Assembly: GCF_014203895.1 (NCBI RefSeq)
Contig: NZ_JACHJY010000005.1
Location: 434,001-498,000, forward strand
Origin: Streptomyces nymphaeiformis
GTDB taxonomy: Bacteria; Actinomycetota; Actinomycetes; Streptomycetales; Streptomycetaceae
DNA: 64,000 nucleotides
Direction of reading: 5' to 3'
Below the pieces are notes generated by a model. The model had not been told where the DNA came from and did no database searches. It saw nothing but the letters and a program-made list of their open reading frames with translations. Positions within the stretch are counted from its first letter, which is position 1, and every line of letters starts with the position of its first letter. Positions 57,918-64,000 of the stretch are shown here, in pieces. The translations under genes were made by a program, and so were the position numbers.

Positions 57918-58760
57918 ATGCGTGTGCACAGATCCGGAACGACCTTCGCCGGCGTCGCCCTCGCGGCCCTGGCCCTCCTCCTCCCCCTCGGCCTCTCCGG
58001 CACCGCCACCGCCGCCCAGGACCCGGGCGCCCGGAAGGCGACCCCCGCGCGCGGCTCCGCCTACATGGGCATGGGCGTGATCGCGCACGACGGGCAGGGC
58101 GCCAAGCCGGCCGGCGGCGCCTCGCTCCTCGCCACCCAGACGGAAGGCGTGGACGTCTCCAGCCACAACGGCAACGTGGACTGGTCCACGCTGTGGAACA
58201 GCGGGGTCAAGTGGGCCTACGTCAAGGCGACGGAGGGCACGTACTACAAGAACACCTCCTTCACCCAGCAGTACAACGGCTCCTACAACGTCGGCATGAT
58301 CCGCGGCACGTACCACTTCGCCACCCCGGACACGACGACCGGAGCCGCCCAGGCCGACTACTTCGTCAACAACGGCGGCGGCTGGTCGAAGGACGGCAGG
58401 ACCCTGCCGGGCGTCCTCGACATCGAGTGGAACCCGTACGGCGCGACCTGCTACGGCAAGACGGCGTCCGGAATGGTCGCCTGGATCCAGGACTTCGTGA
58501 ACCGCTACCGGTACCGGACGGGCCGCGACCCGGTGATCTACACGGCCACCAGCTGGTGGAAGCAGTGCACCGGCAACTCCGCCGCCTTCTCCTCCACCAA
58601 CCCGCTGTGGATCGCGCGGTACGCCACCGACGTCGGCGAACTCCCGGCCGGCTGGCCGTACTACACGATCTGGCAGTACACCTCCTCCGGCCCGACGGTC
58701 GGCGACCACAACCACTTCAACGGGGACTACTCGCGCGTGCAGGCGCTCGCGAACGGCTGA
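57918..58760 (+). CDS. Secreted GH25 lysozyme (muramidase)
   Basis: 280 aa. A signal peptide (about 1-33) is followed by a short linker and one GH25 catalytic domain with D79 (EGVDVSSHNG) and D168-I-E170 (VLDIEWNPYG). It hydrolyses MurNAc-GlcNAc bonds outside the cell. The ATG start at 57918 has CGGAGGCACGCA. There is no wall-binding module. A strong terminator follows. Confidence 0.94.
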   Translation: MRVHRSGTTFAGVALAALALLLPLGLSGTATAAQDPGARKATPARGSAYMGMGVIAHDGQGAKPAGGASLLATQTEGVDVSSHNGNVDWSTLWNSGVKWAYVKATEGTYYKNTSFTQQYNGSYNVGMIRGTYHFATPDTTTGAAQADYFVNNGGGWSKDGRTLPGVLDIEWNPYGATCYGKTASGMVAWIQDFVNRYRYRTGRDPVIYTATSWWKQCTGNSAAFSSTNPLWIARYATDVGELPAGWPYYTIWQYTSSGPTVGDHNHFNGDYSRVQALANG

Positions 58761-58776
58761 CCCCCGCCGCCCCGAC

Positions 58777-58821
58777 GGCGGCCCCCCGGTGTGCGGCGGC
58801 ACTCCGGGGGGCCGCCTTTTT
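58777..58821 (+). terminator. Intrinsic terminator after GH25
   Basis: GGCGGCCCCCCGG (58777-58789) and CCGGGGGGCCGCC (58804-58816) form a perfect 13-bp stem followed by TTTTT. Confidence 0.92.
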
Positions 58822-58839
58822 CCGTCCACCCCCTTGCCC

Positions 58840-58855
58840 ATTGGTATGGACCAAT
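58840..58855. promoter_or_regulatory. DasR-box-like palindrome upstream of the LPMO
   Basis: ATTGGT-ATGG-ACCAAT, a 6-4-6 inverted repeat about 97 bp before the LPMO start. It matches the dre consensus (ACTGGTCTAGACCAGT) at 12 of 16 positions, including TGGT and ACCA. DasR controls chitin genes with GlcNAc-derived signals. Confidence 0.55.
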
Positions 58856-58951
58856 GCGACGCTTCCTCCGCCGGCCGCCCGGATCAACTTCCTTGCGCCC
58901 GGCGCGCGTTGCTCGCCCCGTACTCCCCCACGCACGAGAGAGAGCCCCCGC

Positions 58952-59839
58952 ATGCCGTCCTCCCGCCGCACCGCCACCGGCGTCGCAGCCCTGTCCGCCG
59001 CCGCGGCCCTGGTCAGCCTCACGCCCGCCACCGCGAGCGCCCACGGAGCCGTCTTCAACCCCGTGAGCCGGATCGCGGCCTGCTACGCCGAGGGCCCCGA
59101 GACGCCCAAGTCGCAGGTCTGCAAGGACCTCGTCGCCGACTCCGGCACCCAGCCGCTCTACGACTGGAACGAGGTCAACATCGCCAACGCCGCCGGGCAG
59201 CACCAGGCGCTCATCCCGGACGGCAAGCTCTGCTCGGCCAACCGCGAGAAGTACCGGGCGCTGGACTGGGCGCGCACCGACTGGCCGGCGACGGCCGTCG
59301 CCGCCGGCTCCTTCGACTTCAAGTTCCGCGTGACGGCGCCGCACTCGGGCACGATGACCGTCTACATCACCAAGGCGGGCTTCGACCCGACGCATCCCCT
59401 GAAGTGGTCGGACCTGGACCCGACGCCCGTCGCCGTCTACAACACCGGCCGCACCGCGACCGACGGCTACTACAACTTCACGGGCACCTTCCCGGCGCGC
59501 ACCGGCCGCCACATCGTCTACAAGATCTGGCAGCGCAACGACAGCCCCGAGGCCTTCTACAGCTGCTCGGACGTCACGTTCGGCGGTACGGCGACGGCTT
59601 CCGCGACGGCGGCCGAGGCCCAGGCCCCCACCGAGGCGAAGATCGCGGCGGGCGCCGAGCTGTCCACCGTGAGCCACGCGGGCCACGGCGGCGACGAGCA
59701 GCCCCCGGCCCTCTCCGCCGAGACCACCGAGGCCCCCTCCTCGCCGCTCCCGCTGGCCCTCACGGGCGCGGGCGCCCTCGCCGTCTTCGCAGCGGGCACC
59801 CTGCTCCTGGGCCGCCGCCGCAACCCGTCGGCGTCCTGA
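58952..59839 (+). CDS. AA10 lytic polysaccharide monooxygenase with LAxTG sortase anchor
   Basis: 295 aa. A signal peptide is cut before H31 (ATASA-HGAVFNP), which becomes the N-terminal copper-ligand His. The second brace His is H131 (TAPHSG), and the axial Phe is in SPEAFYSC (F202). A Thr/Ala/Pro linker leads to LALTG (268-272), a hydrophobic helix and RRR, the sorting signal used by class E sortases in Streptomyces. It should oxidatively cleave chitin or cellulose while tethered to the wall. ATG 58952 was chosen so that the signal peptide fits. Confidence 0.9.
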   Translation: MPSSRRTATGVAALSAAAALVSLTPATASAHGAVFNPVSRIAACYAEGPETPKSQVCKDLVADSGTQPLYDWNEVNIANAAGQHQALIPDGKLCSANREKYRALDWARTDWPATAVAAGSFDFKFRVTAPHSGTMTVYITKAGFDPTHPLKWSDLDPTPVAVYNTGRTATDGYYNFTGTFPARTGRHIVYKIWQRNDSPEAFYSCSDVTFGGTATASATAAEAQAPTEAKIAAGAELSTVSHAGHGGDEQPPALSAETTEAPSSPLPLALTGAGALAVFAAGTLLLGRRRNPSAS

Positions 59840-59894
59840 ACGCTCAGGGACCCGAACCCCTGAGGCCCCGGACACCTCAGACTTCGGGCCCCTG

Positions 59895-59980
59895 AGCTCC
59901 GGAGCCCGAGGCCCGGGCCACCTCGGCTCCGGAGCCCGAGGCGCGGGCCACCTCAGCTCCGGGCCACCGAGGCCCGGGCC
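59895..59980. repeat. Tandem 30-bp repeats in the gap after the LPMO
   Basis: Copies at 59895-59924 and 59925-59954 (28 of 30 identical) and a degenerate third to 59980, built on GCTCCGGAGCCCGAGG. They fill the convergent LPMO/DUF4240 gap, probably as termination-like structure. Confidence 0.75.
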
Positions 59981-60066
59981 CCGAGGCCCCGAAATCCCGG
60001 GGGCCGGGCCCCGTCAGGCTCCGGCCCCCGCGGTCCGGGCCCCTGAGGCCCGTGCCCCTCCGGCTC

Positions 60067-60660
60067 CTAGGAGCCGGAGGTGGCGGGTGGGAAGAGGGCG
60101 GTGAGCCGGGGTATCGCCAACCCCTCCGGCCGAGAGCCCCGGAGCGACTCGCCCTCTTCCCACTCCCCCGCCGCCTCCGCGGCGTCCTCCGCCTCCTCCA
60201 CCGCGTCGAGGAACTCCTCGCCGTGGTCGTCCTCCTGGCCCGTCAGCTCGTCCCACGCGTCCTGGGCGACGTAGTCGAGCTCCTCCCACTCGGGCCACTC
60301 GTCGTCGTGCCACTCGTCGTGGTGCCGGCCCACGAGCGCGCGCACCCCGGGCAGGTCCGCCAGCGCGTCCGGGTCGGCGAGGACCGACTCGTACACCTTC
60401 CGCCCCTGGCCCACCAGCCAGAGGGTGAAGTAGTGGAAGCCGTCGTCCGTGCAGGCGCCGCCCTCGATCCGGTCGGCCGCCTTCCACAGCGCGCGCGTGT
60501 CCGCGAGCTCGGTCGCCCGCTCCAGGCGCACCTGGAACGCCACGCTCTCGGCCTCCGGACGCCGCAGCAACTCCGCCCGCAGCCATTCGAGCCGCTCCTC
60601 CCGGTCACCCGGCCGGCGGCCCAACTCGTCGATGAGAGCCCAGAAGGCGTCGTCGTTCAT
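60067..60660 (-). CDS. DUF4240-type protein
   Basis: 197 aa. The N-terminal part (DDAFWALIDELG, VAFQVRLERATELAD, GACTDDGFHYFTLWLVGQGR) matches DUF4240. The C-terminal half is strongly acidic (EEAEDAAEAAGEWEEGE). ATG 60660 was chosen; no strong ribosome-binding site. Function unknown. Confidence 0.78.
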   Translation of the reverse strand: MNDDAFWALIDELGRRPGDREERLEWLRAELLRRPEAESVAFQVRLERATELADTRALWKAADRIEGGACTDDGFHYFTLWLVGQGRKVYESVLADPDALADLPGVRALVGRHHDEWHDDEWPEWEELDYVAQDAWDELTGQEDDHGEEFLDAVEEAEDAAEAAGEWEEGESLRGSRPEGLAIPRLTALFPPATSGS

Positions 60661-60759
60661 GCGTACGAGCATGCCAGCCCCGACTGACATCCGGGTAACG
60701 AGATCCGTACGCGCCGGAGCGGGGTGCCGACACGGCACCCCGCTCCGGAACGTGGGGAG

Positions 60760-63171
60760 TTACGCGGCCACGTCCACCGGCACGACCGCCGGGGCGAGCG
60801 CGATCTCCAGGACCTGGCGGACGTCCGTCACCGGGTGGACCTCCAGCTTCTCCAGGATCTCGGCCGGGACGTCGTCCAGGTCGGCCTCGTTCCGCTTGGG
60901 GATCACGACCGTCGTGATGCCCGCCCGGTGCGCGGCGAGGAGCTTCTGCTTCACGCCGCCGATCGGCAGCACCCGGCCGGTGAGGGAGACCTCGCCGGTC
61001 ATGGCCACGTCCGTACGGACGAGCCGGCCGCTCAGCAGGGAGGCGAGGGCGGTCGTCATGGTGACGCCCGCGCTCGGCCCGTCCTTGGGCACCGCGCCCG
61101 CCGGGAAGTGGATGTGCACGCCCCGGTCCTTGAGGCCGGTGACGGGCAGCTCCAGCTCCGCGCCGTGCGAGCGGAGGAAGGAGAGCGCGATCTGCGCCGA
61201 CTCCTTCATCACGTCGCCCAGCTGACCGGTGAGGGTCAGACCGGCGGCGCCCGTCTCCGGGTCGGCGAGGGACGCCTCCACGAAGAGGACGTCACCGCCC
61301 GCGCCGGTCACGGCGAGCCCGGTGGCGACACCCGGCACGGCCGTCCGGCGCTCCGCCGGGTCCTGGGCCGACTCCGGCACGTGGTGCGGCCGCCCGATGA
61401 GCTCCCGCAGATCGTCCGCTCCGACCGTGAGCGGCAGCTCGCGGTCGCCGAGTTCGTGCTGGGCCGCGACCTTCCGCAGCAGCCGGGCGATCGACCGCTC
61501 CAGGGTGCGGACGCCGGCCTCGCGGGTGTACTCCCCGGCCAGCTTCCGCAGCGCGGACTCCTCCAGGACGACCTCGCCCGGCTCCAGACCGGCCCGCTCC
61601 AGCTGGCGCGGGAGCAGGTGGTCACGGGCGATGACGACCTTCTCGTCCTCCGTGTAGCCGTCGAGGCGCACCAGCTCCATGCGGTCGAGGAGCGCCTCGG
61701 GGATGGCTTCGAGGACGTTGGCCGTGGCCAGGAAGACGACGTCGGAGAGGTCGAGTTCGACCTCCAGGTAGTGGTCGCGGAAGGTGTGGTTCTGCGCGGG
61801 GTCGAGGACTTCGAGGAGGGCCGCCGCGGGGTCGCCGCGGAAGTCGGAGCCGACCTTGTCGATCTCGTCGAGCAGGACCACCGGGTTCATCGACCCGGCC
61901 TCCTTGATGGCGCGGACGATCCGGCCGGGCAGGGCGCCGACGTACGTCCGCCGGTGACCGCGGATCTCCGCCTCGTCCCGTACGCCGCCGAGGGCGACCC
62001 GGACGAACCGGCGGCCCATGGCGTGGGCGACGCTCTCGCCCAGGCTGGTCTTTCCGACGCCGGGCGGACCGACGAGGGCGAGCACGGCACCGCCGCGACG
62101 GCCGCCGACCACGCCGAGACCGCGGTCGGAACGCCGCTTGCGCACCGCGAGGTACTCGGTGATCCGTTCCTTCACGTCGTCGAGGCCGGCGTGCTCGGCG
62201 TCCAGGACCGCGCGGGCGCCCCGGATGTCGTACCGGTCCTCGGTCCGCTCGTTCCACGGCAGTTCGAGGACGGTGTCCAGCCAGGTGCGGATCCAGGAGC
62301 CCTCGGGGGACTGGTCGCTGGACCGCTCCAGCTTCTCGACCTCCTTGAGGGCGGCCTCCCGCACCTTCTCGGGCAGGTCGGCGGCCTCCACGCGGGCGCG
62401 GTAGTCGTCGGACTCGTCGCCCTCGGCCTCGCCGTTGAGGTCGCGGAGCTCCTTGCGGACGGCTTCGAGCTGGCGGCGGAGCAGGAACTCGCGCTGCTGC
62501 TTGTCGACGCCCTCCTGGACGTCCTTGGCGATGGTCTCGGCGACGTCCTGCTCGGCGAGGTGCTCGCGGAGCTGGGCGGTGGCGAGCTTGAGGCGGGCGA
62601 CCGGGTCGGCGGTCTCCAGGAGTTCGACCTTCTGCTCGACGCTGAGGAAGGGCGAGTAGCCGGAGTTGTCGGCGAGGGCGCCGACGCCGTCGATCTGCTG
62701 GACGCGGTCGACGACCTGCCAGGCGCCGCGCTTCTTGAGCCAGCTGGTGGCCAGCGCCTTGTACTCCTTGACCAGTTCGGTCACGTGGCCGGGCAGCGGG
62801 TCGGGCAGGGTCTCCTCGACCGTGGCGCCCTCGACCCACAGCGCGGCGCCGGGGCCGGTCGTGCCGGCGCCGATGCGGACGCGGCCGAGGCCGCGGATCA
62901 GCGCGCCGGGATCGCCGTCGGACAGGCGTCCCACCTGCTCGACGATGCCCAGGACGCCGGTGCCGGCGTAGGTCCCGTCGACCCGCGGCACCAGGAGGAC
63001 GCGGGGCTTGCCCGCGACGGCGCGGGCGGCGGCCTGGGCGGCCTCGACGGCGGCCCGTACGTCGTTGTCGGACAGGTCCAGCGGCACGACCATTCCGGGC
63101 AGCACGACCTCGTCGTCGAGCGGCAGCACAGGCAGAGTGAGCGGCACGGACGCCATGGACTCAGAAGCCAT
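60760..63171 (-). CDS. lon: ATP-dependent protease Lon
   Basis: The 803-aa Lon has an N-terminal substrate domain, AAA+ module with Walker A GPPGVGKT (368-375) and Walker B VVLLDEIDK, and a protease domain with catalytic S700 (PKDGPSAGVTM) and K743 (GGVKQKLLAA). It degrades misfolded and regulatory proteins in the cytoplasm. ATG 63171 follows GAAGGGGAGATC. A HAIR-like operator lies 22 bp upstream, so HspR control is likely, as reported for Streptomyces lon. Confidence 0.96.
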   Translation of the reverse strand: MASESMASVPLTLPVLPLDDEVVLPGMVVPLDLSDNDVRAAVEAAQAAARAVAGKPRVLLVPRVDGTYAGTGVLGIVEQVGRLSDGDPGALIRGLGRVRIGAGTTGPGAALWVEGATVEETLPDPLPGHVTELVKEYKALATSWLKKRGAWQVVDRVQQIDGVGALADNSGYSPFLSVEQKVELLETADPVARLKLATAQLREHLAEQDVAETIAKDVQEGVDKQQREFLLRRQLEAVRKELRDLNGEAEGDESDDYRARVEAADLPEKVREAALKEVEKLERSSDQSPEGSWIRTWLDTVLELPWNERTEDRYDIRGARAVLDAEHAGLDDVKERITEYLAVRKRRSDRGLGVVGGRRGGAVLALVGPPGVGKTSLGESVAHAMGRRFVRVALGGVRDEAEIRGHRRTYVGALPGRIVRAIKEAGSMNPVVLLDEIDKVGSDFRGDPAAALLEVLDPAQNHTFRDHYLEVELDLSDVVFLATANVLEAIPEALLDRMELVRLDGYTEDEKVVIARDHLLPRQLERAGLEPGEVVLEESALRKLAGEYTREAGVRTLERSIARLLRKVAAQHELGDRELPLTVGADDLRELIGRPHHVPESAQDPAERRTAVPGVATGLAVTGAGGDVLFVEASLADPETGAAGLTLTGQLGDVMKESAQIALSFLRSHGAELELPVTGLKDRGVHIHFPAGAVPKDGPSAGVTMTTALASLLSGRLVRTDVAMTGEVSLTGRVLPIGGVKQKLLAAHRAGITTVVIPKRNEADLDDVPAEILEKLEVHPVTDVRQVLEIALAPAVVPVDVAA

Positions 63172-63192
63172 GATCTCCCCTTCGGCAGTCAA

Positions 63193-63213
63193 GTTGAGCT
63201 ATGTGCACTCAAT
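63193..63213. promoter_or_regulatory. HAIR-like operator (HspR) upstream of lon
   Basis: On the lon strand ATTGAGT-N7-GCTCAAC, 21 bp, matches the HAIR consensus CTTGAGT-N7-ACTCAAG in 11 of 14 arm positions with the correct 7-bp spacer. HspR represses dnaK, clpB and lon in Streptomyces through this element. Confidence 0.8.
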
Positions 63214-63302
63214 GCTTGTGAGCCCAGAGATGTTCCCGCCCATACGTTCGCTCTGAGCGATCACCCCCACACGCACCCGCACAGGTCACATGTAATACCC
63301 CC

Positions 63303-63947
63303 ATGAACATCTCATCCATTACTTCAGCGTGGGTGGCGGGCTGGACGGTCTCCCGGGGCACCCCGGCCGCCGTCGCCGAGCCCTGGGGCCACCGGATCGA
63401 CGTCGGCCTGCCCCGGCATGTCGTGCGGCACGTCCTGCCCGCCCCCGACGCGGCCTCCGTCGGCGCGCTCTGCGCCCGGCTGACCACGCCGTACAGCTGG
63501 CTCAAGGTGATGGCGGGACCCGAGGAGGTGGCGCCGTGGATCACCGAAGGATGGACGGTCCCCGACGACCCCGGCTTCATGATGGTCAAGCCGCTGGACC
63601 CCGGCGCCCGCCCCGCGCCCCCCGAGGGGTACGCCCGTACGACCGAGGTCGCGAACGGCGTCATACGCGTCCGCGTCCTCGCCCCGGACGGCACTCTCGC
63701 CGCCCGCGGCCAGATCGCCCCGACCGGCTCCACCGCCGTGGCCGACCAGATCGAGACCGACCCCGCGCACCGGCGCCGGGGCCTCGGCGCGAACGTCATG
63801 CGCACCCTGGAGGCCGCCGCCGCCCAGGCCGGCGCCGAGACCGGCGTGCTCGCCGCGACCACGGACGGCCTCGCGCTCTACGACTCCCTGGACTGGCGCT
63901 ACCGGGGACCGATCACCGGAATGGTCCGAACAGACGCCCGGGGCTGA
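63303..63947 (+). CDS. GNAT-family N-acetyltransferase
   Basis: 214 aa. The C-terminal GNAT fold carries the acetyl-CoA loop in TDPAHRRRGLGANVMRTLE (Q/RxxGxG/A type). The N-terminal half is unusual and may bind the acceptor, which is unknown. ATG 63303 has no ribosome-binding site; TAATAC ends 4 bases upstream, so it may be leaderless. It is divergent from lon with 131 bp between, so the HAIR site could affect both. Confidence 0.85.
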   Translation: MNISSITSAWVAGWTVSRGTPAAVAEPWGHRIDVGLPRHVVRHVLPAPDAASVGALCARLTTPYSWLKVMAGPEEVAPWITEGWTVPDDPGFMMVKPLDPGARPAPPEGYARTTEVANGVIRVRVLAPDGTLAARGQIAPTGSTAVADQIETDPAHRRRGLGANVMRTLEAAAAQAGAETGVLAATTDGLALYDSLDWRYRGPITGMVRTDARG

Positions 63948-64000
63948 AACCCGGCCGTCCGGCTGCGAGCGGGACCCCGGAGCGGGCATGCTCGTTCCAT

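Overview
The window is very GC-rich, with GTG/TTG starts, 4-base start/stop overlaps and Streptomyces-type families (conservon, AICE, LCP, bL31, LAxTG-anchored LPMO). It is almost certainly a Streptomyces chromosome; the rho-thr-lysA order matches the S. coelicolor chromosome as I remember it.

Left conserved block (1-13.6 kb, nearly all on the minus strand). In transcription order: a receiver-only response regulator, an ArgS-like protein without a catalytic core (NrtL type), lysA, hom-thrC-thrB (aspartate-family amino acids), rho, an LCP cell-wall ligase, rpmE, prfA, prmC and the start of a Sua5/YrdC gene. Long hairpins close several units (rpmE, rho, thrC).

Integrated element (13,645-32,003). 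A tRNA-Arg(CCG) gene carries an 18.3-kb actinomycete integrative and conjugative element (AICE) bounded by 44-bp direct repeats of the tRNA 3' half. Its minus-strand backbone runs from small ORFs through a DUF2637 membrane protein, a diguanylate cyclase, a cytosine methyltransferase, a Cys-rich small protein, TraB, Spd-like small proteins and a DnaB-N/DUF3987 replication protein to xis and int. A regulatory/immunity block (HTH-DUF5919, Nudix, HD, tandem-wHTH GntR) lies at the other side. Two genes sit at the extreme ends as likely cargo: a PIN-like protein beside attL and an AT-richer KAP-type P-loop NTPase beside attR. The element brings its own terminator next to the tRNA, and the original tRNA terminator now lies beyond attR.

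Right flank (32-64 kb). An M4 metalloprotease is followed by a luciferase-domain protein divergent from an HxlR regulator. Next come a decayed NHEJ locus (LigD-polymerase tail and ligase pseudogene), a HEAT-repeat protein, and a lipoprotein/histidine kinase pair that leads into a SEDS/class B PBP pair. Then come a diiron ferritin-like protein with a divergent TetR, an NlpC/P60 hydrolase, an MFS exporter, and a conservon (cvnA-D) followed by a StyA-like flavin monooxygenase. The window ends with a PP2C-like protein, MarR, a GH25 lysozyme, a sortase-anchored AA10 LPMO with a DasR-type palindrome, a DUF4240 protein, Lon with a HAIR-like operator, and a GNAT acetyltransferase.

Most novel candidates: the cargo and nucleotide-enzyme content of the AICE, its CTAG-rich repeat cluster after traB (candidate clt transfer locus), the two-frame target-recognition region of its methyltransferase, the catalytic-core-less ArgS paralogue beside tRNA-Arg, a 34-bp inverted copy of HEAT-gene DNA inside the ligase pseudogene, and a hairpin that encloses the nlpC start codon.
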